Below the pieces are notes generated by a model. The model searched no databases. It was not told where the DNA came from and saw only the letters and a list, made by a program, of their open reading frames with translations. Both the position numbers and the translations under genes were made by a program. Below, one piece after another: positions 18,307-26,503 of a DNA stretch of 64,000 bases. Source of the DNA: Streptomyces formicae. Its GTDB lineage: Bacteria; Actinomycetota; Actinomycetes; Streptomycetales; Streptomycetaceae. Each line of letters starts with the position of its first letter. Within the stretch, counting starts at the first letter, position 1. The DNA lies in the NCBI RefSeq assembly GCF_022647665.1, contig NZ_CP071872.1:1054001-1118000 (forward strand), read 5' to 3'.

Positions 18307-19881
18307 ATGGATATGCACACTGTCGTGGTGGGGACCTCCGGCACCACCGTCGAGGACGTCATCGCCGTGGCCCGCGCCACCGCCCGCGTCGAGCTCTCCG
18401 AGGACGCCCTCGCCGCCCTCGCCGCCGCCCGGGAGATCGTGGACGCGCTGGCCGCGAAGCCCGAGCCGGTGTACGGGGTGTCCACCGGGTTCGGTGCGCT
18501 CGCGACCCGGCACATCGGGCACGAGCTGCGCACCCAGCTGCAGCGCAACATCGTGCGGTCGCACGCCGCCGGCATGGGCCCCCGCGTCGAGCGCGAGGTC
18601 GTCCGCGCGCTGATGTTCCTGCGGCTGAAGACCGTCGCGTCCGGGCACACCGGCGTACGGCCCGAGGTCGCGCAGACCATGGCCGACGTGCTCAACGCCG
18701 GGATCACGCCCGTCGTGCACGAGTACGGCTCCCTCGGCTGCTCCGGAGACCTCGCCCCGCTGTCGCACTGTGCGCTGACCCTCATGGGGGAGGGCGACGC
18801 CGAAGGCCCCGACGGCACCGTACGCCCCGCCGGCGAGCTCCTCGCCGCCCACGGCATCAAGGCCGTCGAGCTGCACGAGAAGGAAGGGCTCGCCCTCCTC
18901 AACGGCACCGACGGCATGCTCGGCATGCTGATCATGGCCCTCGCCGATCTGCACCGCCTCTACACCTCCGCCGACATCACCGCCGCGCTCTCCCTCGAAG
19001 CGCTGCTCGGCACCGACAGCGTCCTCGCGCCCGAGCTGCACGCCATCCGCCCGCACCCGGGCCAGGCCGCAGCCGCCGACAACATGCTCCGCGTCCTGGC
19101 CGGGTCCGGCCTCACCGGGCACCATCAGGACGACGCACCGCGCGTCCAGGACGCGTACTCCGTGCGCTGCGCCCCGCAGGTCTCCGGCGCGGGCCGTGAC
19201 ACCCTCGCCCACGCCCAGCTCGTCGCCGAGCGCGAGCTGGCCGCTGCCGTGGACAACCCGGTCGTCCTCCATGGGGGTACCTCCCAGACCGCAGGCTCCG
19301 GGGAAGGCCGCGTGGAGTCCAACGGCAACTTCCACGGCGCCCCGGTCGCGTACGTCCTCGACTTCCTGGCCATCGCCGCCGCCGACCTCGCGTCGATCGC
19401 CGAGCGCCGCACCGACCGGCTCCTCGACAAGAACCGCAGCCACGGCCTGCCGCCGTTCCTCGCGGACGACGCGGGCGTCGACTCGGGCCTGATGATCGCC
19501 CAGTACACCCAGGCAGCCCTGGTCAGCGAGATGAAGCGGCTCGCCGTCCCGGCCTCCGTCGACTCGATCCCCTCGTCCGCGATGCAGGAGGACCACGTCT
19601 CGATGGGCTGGTCCGCGGCGCGCAAGCTGCGCACCGCCGTCGAGGCGCTCACCCGTGTCGTCGCCGTCGAGCTGTACGCCGCGACCCGCGCCGTCGAGCT
19701 CCGCCAGGGCATGACCCCCGCGCCCGCCACCCGCGCCGCGATCGACGCGCTGCGGGCCGCCGGTGTCGAGGGACCGGGCCCTGACCGCTTCCTCGCGCCC
19801 GACCTGGCCGCCGCCGAGGCGTTCGTGCGGGAAGGCAGGCTCATCGCGGCCGTCGAGCCGGTCACCGGCCCGCTGGCTTAG
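18307..19881 (+). CDS. hutH: Histidine ammonia-lyase
   Basis: Deaminates L-histidine to urocanate, the first step of histidine use. The 524-residue protein carries the MIO-forming triad in GSLGCSGDLAPLSH (Cys145-Ser146-Gly147), with Cys where many bacteria have Ala. YGVSTGFGAL, RNIVRSHAAGMG and the C-terminal SSAMQEDHVSMGWSAARK regions are intact. ATG 18307 (MDMHTVVVG) matches remembered Streptomyces HutH. Compared with S. griseus HutH (recalled, 514 aa) it has about ten extra residues at 322-333, encoded by a GGGGGTACCTCCCAG-type repeat. A perfect palindrome precedes the ribosome site. Confidence 0.95.
   Translation: MDMHTVVVGTSGTTVEDVIAVARATARVELSEDALAALAAAREIVDALAAKPEPVYGVSTGFGALATRHIGHELRTQLQRNIVRSHAAGMGPRVEREVVRALMFLRLKTVASGHTGVRPEVAQTMADVLNAGITPVVHEYGSLGCSGDLAPLSHCALTLMGEGDAEGPDGTVRPAGELLAAHGIKAVELHEKEGLALLNGTDGMLGMLIMALADLHRLYTSADITAALSLEALLGTDSVLAPELHAIRPHPGQAAAADNMLRVLAGSGLTGHHQDDAPRVQDAYSVRCAPQVSGAGRDTLAHAQLVAERELAAAVDNPVVLHGGTSQTAGSGEGRVESNGNFHGAPVAYVLDFLAIAAADLASIAERRTDRLLDKNRSHGLPPFLADDAGVDSGLMIAQYTQAALVSEMKRLAVPASVDSIPSSAMQEDHVSMGWSAARKLRTAVEALTRVVAVELYAATRAVELRQGMTPAPATRAAIDALRAAGVEGPGPDRFLAPDLAAAEAFVREGRLIAAVEPVTGPLA
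19270..19305. repeat. In-frame intergenic-type repeat remnant inside hutH
   Basis: The 36 bp begin CATGGGGGTACCTCCCAG and encode HGGTSQTAGSGE. GGGGTACCTCCCAGC palindromic elements are common between Streptomyces genes (recalled). Here one seems to sit in a coding sequence at a loop just before the conserved GRVESNGNFHG. Confidence 0.55.
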
Positions 19882-19893
19882 GGGCCTGCCGGC

Positions 19894-20244
19894 TCAGGGG
19901 GTGGCCTGGCGGACGGAGAAGGACAGAAAACCCGCGCCGATCGCGAGGAAGACCGCGCCGCCGATCAAGTACGGCGTCGTTTCCACGCCGCCCGTCTCGG
20001 CAAGGCGCAGCTCCTCGGAGCCGCCCTGCCGGGACGCCGTGGCCGAAGCCGATCCGAAAGCCGAGCCGGAAGCAAGAGAAGAAGCGGAACCGGAATCGGG
20101 AGCTGCGGCCGGCTGCTGTGCGGACAGGGCCGCCTCCGCGGTCTGCCCCTCCGCCGTCGCGTTCGCCGAGGGGACGAACCACAGTGCACAGAGCAGGGTG
20201 CCTGCTGCGGCAGCGGTCAGCAGCGGGCGGCGAGCGACGGACAC
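19894..20244 (-). CDS. LAXTG-type sortase substrate, small surface protein
   Basis: A 116-residue secreted protein: a Sec signal peptide (cleavage probably after SANA, about residue 30), a short Ala/Ser/Gln-rich disordered part, then LAETG followed by a hydrophobic helix (YLIGGAVFLAIGAGFLSF) and a short basic tail. LAXTG is the motif used by class E sortases of Streptomyces, as for the long chaplins. There is no adhesive or enzymatic domain, so it may be a stalk or a processed peptide. Convergent with hutH. Confidence 0.8.
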   Translation of the reverse strand: MSVARRPLLTAAAAGTLLCALWFVPSANATAEGQTAEAALSAQQPAAAPDSGSASSLASGSAFGSASATASRQGGSEELRLAETGGVETTPYLIGGAVFLAIGAGFLSFSVRQATP

Positions 20245-20365
20245 GGGATCGATCCCCCTTGTGACAGCGGCGACTTGGCCGTGTTCGGTGATGCTGCGGG
20301 CGATGCTAATGAAAGGAGCGGGTCGCAGGAAAGTCGCGGTCCCCCCGGGGCCTACGCTCCGTCGT

Positions 20366-20680
20366 ATGACTACTTCTGAGACTTCACGCTTTGTGCGGTT
20401 GCACGTCGAATTGGTACTCGAGGTCGCGGAACCGGAAGCGCTGAGCGACGCCGCTCACGAACGCATCGCGGCCGACGAGTACATGCAGGACACCGAGCGC
20501 GCCCAGGCCGGTTCCGCCGTACGCGAGGACCCCGCCGAGGCCCTCGCCTATCTCGTCGATCCGGTGGACTTCGTGAGCGAGGTGCCGGGCGTCGATCTCG
20601 CCCAGGCATCCTGGAGCTGCGAGCAGATCGAGTACGACCCCGAGGCCGAGGAGTGGGATCTCGACGAGGACGAGAACTGA
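20366..20680 (+). CDS. Hypothetical acidic protein
   Basis: A 104-residue, strongly acidic soluble protein ending EEWDLDEDEN. It has no signal peptide, helix-turn-helix or metal motif that I recognise. The start ATG 20366 begins MTTSETSRFVRLHVELVLE. A good hairpin terminator follows (20715-20750). Function unknown. Confidence 0.65.
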   Translation: MTTSETSRFVRLHVELVLEVAEPEALSDAAHERIAADEYMQDTERAQAGSAVREDPAEALAYLVDPVDFVSEVPGVDLAQASWSCEQIEYDPEAEEWDLDEDEN

Positions 20681-20712
20681 GGACTGCCGGCGAGGGCTGA
20701 GGGCAGAAGCCC

Positions 20713-20754
20713 GGACATGGGCGGCCGGTCGCAGGCCCGGCCGCCCATGTGTCC
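20713..20754 (+). terminator. Terminator hairpin
   Basis: ACATGGGCGGCCGG (20715-20728) and its exact complement (20737-20750) around an 8-nt loop, 35 bp after the acidic-protein stop codon. Confidence 0.75.
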
Positions 20755-20935
20755 TGTAGGTGCAACCGCAGCGGTCGGGCCTGCGTCGTTGACTGGTGGT
20801 GCCCGAGTGGTGGGGACCGGTCGGTGCGGATCGAGTGGTGCCGGATCGAGTGGCGTTTCCCACATCTTCCGCACAGGCGGAAGCGGGCAGGTTGTTATGG
20901 ATGTTCCGAACAAGAGTTGGCAGGGATCGGCGACG

Positions 20936-22198
20936 ATGGAGAAGCGTGTGATGACGGTCAGCAAGCGGCGCAGGCGTCTCATGCCCGTGTCCGCACTGCT
21001 CGGCGGCGTACTTGTGCTCACCGGCTGCAGCAGCGACGCCGACGGCGCGACCGCCGAGAGCTCGAAGACGTCGCAGGCCCAGGTCGACGAGGCGGCCGCC
21101 AAGGACACCTCGGACGCCCGAATAGTCATCTCGCCCAAGAACGGCTCCACCAACGCGAGCATCAACAACGACGCGAAGGTGACCGTCAGCAAGGGCAAGC
21201 TCACCGAGGTCACCATGGCCACGGCCGACGGCAAGGCCGTCGAGGGCACCCTCTCCGCCGACGGCACGAGCTGGAAGCCCGACGGCCAGCTGGAGCGCGC
21301 CACCGTCTACAAGATCGCCGCGACCGCCGAGGACTCCGAGGGCCGCGAGGCCCACGAGAACTCCTCCTTCACCACCGTCTCGCCCGACAACAGCTTCATC
21401 GGGAACTTCACGCCCGAGGACGGCTCCACCGTCGGAGTCGGCATGCCGGTCTCCCTCACCTTCAACAAGGCGATCACGGACAAGGCGGCCGTCCAGGGCG
21501 GCATCTCCGTCTCCAGCAGCACCGGCCAGGAGGTCGTCGGCCACTGGTTCGGCTCCCAGCGGCTCGACTTCCGCCCCGAGCAGTACTGGCAGGAGGGCTC
21601 CACCGTCACGCTGAAGCTGGACCTCGACGGCGTCGAGGGCGCCGACGGCGTCTACGGCGTGCAGCAGAAGACGGTCACCTTCACCATCGGCCGCAACCAG
21701 GTCTCCACCGTCGACGTCGCCACCAAGACCATGACGGTCACCCAGGACGGCAAGACGGTCAAGACCATCCCGATCTCCGCCGGCTCGCCCGACAACCCGA
21801 CCTACAACGGCCAGATGGTGATCTCCGAGAAGTTCAAGGAGACCCGGATGAACGGCGCGACGGTCGGCTTCACGGACGACGACGGCAAGGGCGAGTACGA
21901 CATCAAGGACGTCCCGCACGCGATGCGGCTGTCCACCTCGGGCACCTTCATCCACGGCAACTACTGGGGCGCCGACTCGATCTTCGGCAGCGCCAACACC
22001 AGCCACGGCTGTGTCGGCCTGAACGACGTCAAGGGCGCGGGTGACAAGAACCAGCCCGCCGCCTGGTTCTTCGACAACTCGATCACCGGTGACGTCGTGA
22101 TCGTCAAGAACTCCAAGGACAAGACGATCGACCCCGACAACGGCCTCAACGGCTGGAACATGAGCTGGGCCGAGTGGACGGCCGGCTCGTCCGCCTGA
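20936..22198 (+). CDS. L,D-transpeptidase lipoprotein with Ig-like domains
   Basis: Makes 3-3 cross-links or attaches proteins in peptidoglycan outside the membrane. The 420-residue protein has a lipobox LTGC (lipid-anchored Cys about 31), two Ig-like domains (about 55-250; ARIVISPKNGST and FTPEDGSTVGVGMPV starts) and the YkuD catalytic domain (about 255-390) with HGNYWG and the active-site SHGCVGLND (Cys359), then a C-terminal extension. This matches mycobacterial-type class 2 Ldts. Start 20936 is used; ATG 20951 with GGAG is an alternative with a shorter signal peptide. No kinase or regulator is adjacent. Confidence 0.93.
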   Translation: MEKRVMTVSKRRRRLMPVSALLGGVLVLTGCSSDADGATAESSKTSQAQVDEAAAKDTSDARIVISPKNGSTNASINNDAKVTVSKGKLTEVTMATADGKAVEGTLSADGTSWKPDGQLERATVYKIAATAEDSEGREAHENSSFTTVSPDNSFIGNFTPEDGSTVGVGMPVSLTFNKAITDKAAVQGGISVSSSTGQEVVGHWFGSQRLDFRPEQYWQEGSTVTLKLDLDGVEGADGVYGVQQKTVTFTIGRNQVSTVDVATKTMTVTQDGKTVKTIPISAGSPDNPTYNGQMVISEKFKETRMNGATVGFTDDDGKGEYDIKDVPHAMRLSTSGTFIHGNYWGADSIFGSANTSHGCVGLNDVKGAGDKNQPAAWFFDNSITGDVVIVKNSKDKTIDPDNGLNGWNMSWAEWTAGSSA

Positions 22199-22207
22199 TC
22201 CACGACT

Positions 22208-22252
22208 GCACGAAAGCGGAAACGGAAACGAAAGCGGAAGCGGAAGCGAAAC
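22208..22252. repeat. GGAAGC/GGAAAC hexamer repeats
   Basis: Short purine-rich repeats (GCGGAA, ACGGAA, GCGAAA) fill the space between the transpeptidase stop and its terminator. Confidence 0.6.
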
Positions 22253-22298
22253 ACGACGGCGGCGGCTCCCGGGAGACTCCGGGAGCCGCCGCCGTCGT
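22253..22298. terminator. Bidirectional terminator
   Basis: Perfect 20-bp arms (22253-22272 / 22279-22298, ACGACGGCGGCGGCTCCCGG) with a 6-nt loop lie between the convergent transpeptidase and XRE regulator genes. Confidence 0.85.
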
Positions 22299-22336
22299 TG
22301 TACGCGGGCAGCGCAGCGGGGCCGCCGGCAGCGGGT

Positions 22337-23212
22337 TCAGCGCGCGGGCGAGGGCTGCGTCGGCTCGGCGACCTGGTCGACCCCCCACTGCGCCAGCAGC
22401 CCCAGCGACTCCGCCGACGCCGACCCCGGCTCCGCGTGGTACGTCACGAGCGACAGATCCTGGTCGCCGGGCAGCCGCAACGTCTCGTACGCCAGGGTCA
22501 GTTCGCCGACCAGCGGATGGTGCAGCCGCTTGATGCCGTGGCCCTTGTCCTGCACCGTGTGCGCGGCCCACAGCCTGCGGAACGTGTCGCTCTTGACCGA
22601 CAGTTCGCCGACCAGCGCCGACAGCTGCTGGTCGTCCGGGTCGTAACCCGCGCACAGCCGCAGGACGCTGACCACCTCGACCGCCTTGCACTCCCAGTCG
22701 ACGTACAACTCCCGGGCGCCCGGGTCGAGGAAGACCATCCACGCCATGTTCCGCTCCTCGGGCGGCATCGCCGCGAAGTCGCCGAGCAGGGCGCGCGCCA
22801 TCGTGTTCCACCCGAGGATGTCCAGCCGGCGCCCGACCAGGAACGCGGGCACCCCGGTCATCGCGTCGATCAGATGCTGGAGCTGCGGGCGCACCCGCTG
22901 TGCGGCCCGTGCCGCCGCCCGCTTCTTCTTCTGCGTCGGCTTGGCGAGATGGGTCAGATGGTCGCGCTCGGTGTCGGAGAGCCGCAGTGCCCGGGCGATC
23001 GCGTCGAGCACCTCGGTCGACACGTTCTGGCCGTTGCCCTGTTCGAGACGGGTGTAGTACGCGACGGACACCCCGGCCAGTTGCGCCAGCTCCTCGCGGC
23101 GCAGCCCCGGCACCCGGCGATGGCGGCCGAACACGGGCAGACCGACGTCCTCCGGCTTCAGCCGCGCCCTCCGTGACCGCAGGAATTCGCTGAGTTCGGC
23201 ACGCCTGTCCAT
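22337..23212 (-). CDS. XRE-family regulator with MmyB-type ligand domain
   Basis: A 291-residue regulator. The N-terminal HTH (about 10-75) has RHRRVPGLRREELAQLAGVS then YYTRLEQG, characteristic of this group. The C-terminal domain (about 110-280) with GWNTMARALLGDF and NMAWMVFLDPGAR is the MmyB-like PAS domain, which binds fatty-acid-like ligands in the one solved case I recall. It is divergent from an alcohol dehydrogenase gene by 124 bp, the usual layout for a regulator and its target. ATG 23212 lacks a ribosome site but has TAATAC eight bases upstream, suggesting a leaderless transcript. Confidence 0.9.
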   Translation of the reverse strand: MDRRAELSEFLRSRRARLKPEDVGLPVFGRHRRVPGLRREELAQLAGVSVAYYTRLEQGNGQNVSTEVLDAIARALRLSDTERDHLTHLAKPTQKKKRAAARAAQRVRPQLQHLIDAMTGVPAFLVGRRLDILGWNTMARALLGDFAAMPPEERNMAWMVFLDPGARELYVDWECKAVEVVSVLRLCAGYDPDDQQLSALVGELSVKSDTFRRLWAAHTVQDKGHGIKRLHHPLVGELTLAYETLRLPGDQDLSLVTYHAEPGSASAESLGLLAQWGVDQVAEPTQPSPAR

Positions 23213-23220
23213 GCCGTCAA

Positions 23221-23226
23221 GTATTA
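23221..23226 (-). promoter_or_regulatory. Candidate -10 box for a leaderless XRE mRNA
   Basis: TAATAC on the reverse strand ends eight bases before the ATG, placing the transcription start at or next to it. Confidence 0.45.
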
Positions 23227-23336
23227 GGCAACCGCTCCGCTTACCGCGCGGTCCAGCCTGACCTTGCCAGTGGTAGGAACGCCGGGCGTACGCACGACAG
23301 AGGGCTGGGTAGGCAGCGGAAACACCGGCAGGCTCG

Positions 23337-24416
23337 ATGTCCATGAGCACGATTGCCACCACCGGTACGACCGGTTCCACCGTTCCCGCCTACGCCGCCC
23401 CGGCGGCCAACGCTCCGCTGGAGCGCACGACCATCCAGCGCCGGGCGGTCCGCGAGCACGACGTGCTGATCGAGATCAAGTACGCCGGTATCTGCCACTC
23501 CGACATCCACCAGGCCCGCAACGGCTGGGGCGAGGGCATCTTCCCGATGGTCCCCGGCCACGAGATCGCGGGCGTCGTCACCGAGGTCGGCCCCGGCGTG
23601 ACCAGGTTCGCCGTCGGCGACCGCGTCGGCGTCGGCTGCATGGTCGACTCCTGCCGCGAGTGCGACAACTGCAAGGCCGGGCTCCAGCAGTACTGCACCG
23701 GCGGCGGTGCCGTCATGACGTACAACGGGGTCGGCAAGGACGGCGAGCCCACCTACGGCGGCTACTCCACGCACATCGTCGTGGACGAGGAGTTCACCCT
23801 CCGGATCCCCGACGGGCTGTCCCTGGACGTGGCGGCGCCGCTGCTGTGCGCCGGCATCACCACGTACTCGCCGCTGCGGCACTGGAACGCCGGCCCCGGC
23901 AAGAAGGTCGCCGTCGTCGGCCTCGGCGGTCTCGGCCACATGGCCGTCAGGTTCGCCGCTGCGATGGGCGCCGAGGTGACCGTCCTGTCGCAGTCGCTGA
24001 AGAAGATGGACGACGGGCTGCGGCTCGGCGCCCAGCACTACTACGCCACCAGCGACGACGGCACGTTCGAGGCGCTCGCGGGCACCTTCGACCTGATCGT
24101 CAGCACGGTGTCCGCTCCGCTGCCGCTGGACAAGTTCCTGGCCCTGCTGAAGGCGGACGGGGCGATGGCGAACGTGGGCGCCCCCGAGGAGCCCGTGTCG
24201 CTGAACCTCTTCTCCCTGCTCGCGGGCCGCAAGTCGCTCGCCGGATCGGCGATCGGCGGCATCCCGGAGACCCAGGAGATGCTCGACTTCTGCGCCGAGC
24301 ACGACCTGGGCGCCGAGATCGAGGTGATCCCGGCCGACCAGGTCAACGAGGCGTACGAGCGGGTGCTGGCGAGCGACGTGCGGTACCGCTTCGTGATCGA
24401 CGCCGCGACGATCTGA
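23337..24416 (+). CDS. Zinc-dependent alcohol dehydrogenase, CAD/YahK type
   Basis: An NAD(P)-dependent aldehyde reductase/alcohol dehydrogenase, 359 residues. The catalytic zinc ligands are Cys in YAGICHSD and His-Glu in PGHEIAG plus a downstream Cys. The structural zinc uses the four Cys of [15 protein letters not shown]. The Rossmann motif is [15 protein letters not shown]. This arrangement is that of cinnamyl-alcohol-dehydrogenase-like enzymes (YahK/AdhC), which reduce aldehydes with NADPH. The N-terminus has about 20 additional Thr/Ala-rich residues. It is probably controlled by the divergent XRE/MmyB regulator. Confidence 0.93.
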   Translation: MSMSTIATTGTTGSTVPAYAAPAANAPLERTTIQRRAVREHDVLIEIKYAGICHSDIHQARNGWGEGIFPMVPGHEIAGVVTEVGPGVTRFAVGDRVGVGCMVDSCRECDNCKAGLQQYCTGGGAVMTYNGVGKDGEPTYGGYSTHIVVDEEFTLRIPDGLSLDVAAPLLCAGITTYSPLRHWNAGPGKKVAVVGLGGLGHMAVRFAAAMGAEVTVLSQSLKKMDDGLRLGAQHYYATSDDGTFEALAGTFDLIVSTVSAPLPLDKFLALLKADGAMANVGAPEEPVSLNLFSLLAGRKSLAGSAIGGIPETQEMLDFCAEHDLGAEIEVIPADQVNEAYERVLASDVRYRFVIDAATI

Positions 24417-24448
24417 CGCCGGCCGCCGAGGCCAAGCAGGAGGCGTGA

Positions 24449-24555
24449 GCCCCGTCAGCGGACCTGGTGCCGTCAGCGGGCCCGGCCTCGTGAGTGGACC
24501 CGGCCCTGTCAGCGGACCCGGCCCCGTCAACGGCCCGGCCCTGTCAGCGGATCCG
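24449..24555. repeat. 18-bp tandem array, 6 copies
   Basis: Six units of 17-18 bp (consensus GCCCCGTCAGCGGACCCG) lie between the convergent dehydrogenase and ABC-F genes. The last unit contains the ABC-F stop codon (24544-24546). Confidence 0.85.
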
Positions 24556-26220
24556 GCCGGCCCTGAGCTCCAGCCGGGGCGCCGCGAACGAGGCGCGGAA
24601 GCGGCGGTCGTGGGAGACCACGACCGCCGCGCCCGCGTACGCCGCGAGCGCCTGCTCCAGCTCCTCCACCAGGCTGAGCGCCACATGGTTCGTGGGCTCG
24701 TCCAGCACGAGCAGATCCGCCGGGCGGGTCACCAGCCGGGCCAGCTCCAGCCGCCGCTGCTGGCCGGCCGAGAGCGCGGCCACCGGCACGGCCAGGTCCT
24801 CCTCGCGGAACAGCCCGAGGGCCAGCAGCTCGTCCGCGTACTCGTCGGCGTGACCGGGTCTGCCCGCCGCGTACGCGGACAGCAGCGGACGGCGGGACGG
24901 CACCGGCGGCAGCTCCTGCGGCAGATAGCCGATCCGGGCCCGGCGCACGACCGTGCCCTCGTCCGGCTCCAGCTCGCCCGCGAGGACGCGCAGCAGCGTG
25001 GACTTGCCGGCGCCGTTCGGGCCCGTCACCAGCAGCCGTTCGCCGGCCTTCACGGTGAGCCGCCCGTCGAGGCGCAACCGCTCACCGACGGCGACACCCT
25101 CCAGCTCCGCGAGCACCCCGTCGCCCCGGGCGGCCGTCCTGAGCCCGGCCGCGAAGCGGAGTGGCTCGGGCGGCGCGGCCACCGGGGCCTCGCGCAGCCG
25201 CACGAGCCGCTGTCGCGCCGCCCTGACCTGCCCGGACAGCTTCGCCTCGTGCGAGCGGCGGTGCTTGCCGAAGCCCTGCCGCGGATCCTTGCCGGTCGCC
25301 GCGAGCCGCTGCCCCGCCGCGCCCACGAGCTCCTCCGCCCGCGCGAGCTCGTCCAGCCACTCCTGGTACTCCTGCTCCCAGCGGCGCCGGGCGCTCGCCT
25401 TCGCGGCCCGGTAGCCGCTCCAGCCGTCGCCGTACCGCGTCACCGTCCGCAGGTCGCGGTCGACCTCCAGGATCACCGTCGCGATGCGCTCCAGGAACTC
25501 CCGGTCGTGCGTCACCGCCACCACCGTGCCCCGGTGCGCCCGCAGGCGGTCCTCCAGCCAGGCCGTGGCCTGCCGGTCCAGGTGGTTCGTCGGCTCGTCC
25601 AGCAGGAGCAGCTCCGGAGCGGCGGCCAGCACGCAGGCGAGCGCGAGCCGTGACTGCTCGCCGCCGGAGAGCGACCCGAGCCGCCGGTCGCGGGTGATCC
25701 GGGCGAGGCCGAGTCCGTGCAGTGCGCCATCGACACGGGCGTCCGCCTCGTAGCCGCCGCGGTCCTCGTACGCGGCCAGCAGCTCCCCGTACGCGGCGAG
25801 CTCCTCCTCGGTGGATGCCTCGCCGAGGCCGGCTTCGGCCTGCCGGATGGCCTCCTCCAGCGTGCGTACGTCGGCGAGGGCGGCATCGACCGCGTCCTGC
25901 ACGGTCGCGTCCGGTGCGAGTTCCAGCACCTGGGCGAGATGGCCGACGCCGCCGGGGAACCGTACGGTGATCTCCCCCTCGTCGGCCGGCTCGGCCCCGG
26001 CGATCAGCCGCAGCAGGGTGGACTTCCCGGAGCCGTTCTCGCCGATGACGGCGGCCTTCTCGCCGGGGCGGACGGTGAGAGAGACGTGTTCGAGGACGGA
26101 GCGGTCTCCGTAGGACTTGGATACGTCCTTCATGGCCAGTTGGGCAGACGAGGCCGAGGAGGGGGACGAGGAGGGTGACGGGGACGACGAGGGGGACGGG
26201 GTGCGGGCGCGGTCGCGCAT
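24544..26220 (-). CDS. ABC-F family ATPase (ribosome protection type)
   Basis: A soluble twin-ATPase of 558 residues without membrane domains. NBD1 has GENGSGKST, LSGGEQSR and LLLLDEPTNHLD; a charged interdomain linker follows (about 255-330); NBD2 has GPNGAGKST, LSAGQQRRL and LLVLDEPTNH followed by VA instead of LD. Members bind the ribosomal E site and either release antibiotics or tune translation. Which of these applies cannot be read from sequence. An inner start at about residue 30 (MKDVSKSYGDRS) would remove a Ser/Pro-rich extension. Upstream is a leaderless 8-codon reading frame and hairpins, as expected for antibiotic-induced attenuation. Confidence 0.9.
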   Translation of the reverse strand: MRDRARTPSPSSSPSPSSSPSSASSAQLAMKDVSKSYGDRSVLEHVSLTVRPGEKAAVIGENGSGKSTLLRLIAGAEPADEGEITVRFPGGVGHLAQVLELAPDATVQDAVDAALADVRTLEEAIRQAEAGLGEASTEEELAAYGELLAAYEDRGGYEADARVDGALHGLGLARITRDRRLGSLSGGEQSRLALACVLAAAPELLLLDEPTNHLDRQATAWLEDRLRAHRGTVVAVTHDREFLERIATVILEVDRDLRTVTRYGDGWSGYRAAKASARRRWEQEYQEWLDELARAEELVGAAGQRLAATGKDPRQGFGKHRRSHEAKLSGQVRAARQRLVRLREAPVAAPPEPLRFAAGLRTAARGDGVLAELEGVAVGERLRLDGRLTVKAGERLLVTGPNGAGKSTLLRVLAGELEPDEGTVVRRARIGYLPQELPPVPSRRPLLSAYAAGRPGHADEYADELLALGLFREEDLAVPVAALSAGQQRRLELARLVTRPADLLVLDEPTNHVALSLVEELEQALAAYAGAAVVVSHDRRFRASFAAPRLELRAGRIR

Positions 26221-26284
26221 GGCTCTTTCCCTGAAATGACGAGCCCGTGGGAGGGCAGGGTTCTGTCGGACCGGGGGAGGCGAC

Positions 26285-26303
26285 GCCGGGGACCACCCGC
26301 GGC
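26285..26303 (-). terminator. Possible attenuator hairpin
   Basis: On the reverse strand GCCGCGGGTGGTCCCCGGC can fold into a GC stem with one mismatch between the leader peptide and the ABC-F gene. Confidence 0.35.
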
Positions 26304-26363
26304 AACCGGGACGAAGTCGACCGGTCGGCAGGTCAGAGGGTCACGCCGGGTCGGTGGCCGGAA

Positions 26364-26390
26364 TCAGAGAAAGAAGGAGAACGAACCCAT
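26364..26390 (-). CDS. Leader peptide (MGSFSFFL)
   Basis: ATG plus seven codons and TGA, about 145 bp upstream of the ABC-F start. TACACT (26398-26403) ends seven bases before the ATG, so its mRNA should be leaderless. Short hydrophobic leader peptides of this kind precede antibiotic-inducible ABC-F and erm genes, where ribosome stalling changes downstream folding. Confidence 0.5.
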   Translation of the reverse strand: MGSFSFFL

Positions 26391-26397
26391 GCGGGCC

Positions 26398-26403
26398 AGT
26401 GTA
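26398..26403 (-). promoter_or_regulatory. -10 box of the ABC-F leader transcript
   Basis: TACACT on the reverse strand, seven bases before the leader-peptide ATG. No good -35 sequence is visible. Confidence 0.45.
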
Positions 26404-26503
26404 AAGGGCGCACTGCGGAGGGCGGGAACGGTTTTGCGCCGGGCCGTCGTTGACGCGGCTGTCCTCGGCCGCCGCCGTCCGTGGACGTCATCAGGGGACG
26501 TCA

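Noticed and set aside
24449..24555. Possible CRISPR array
   Set aside because: The 18-bp units are contiguous with no spacers, and no cas genes are in the window. The same applies to the arrays at 607, 13446, 34471 and 43467.
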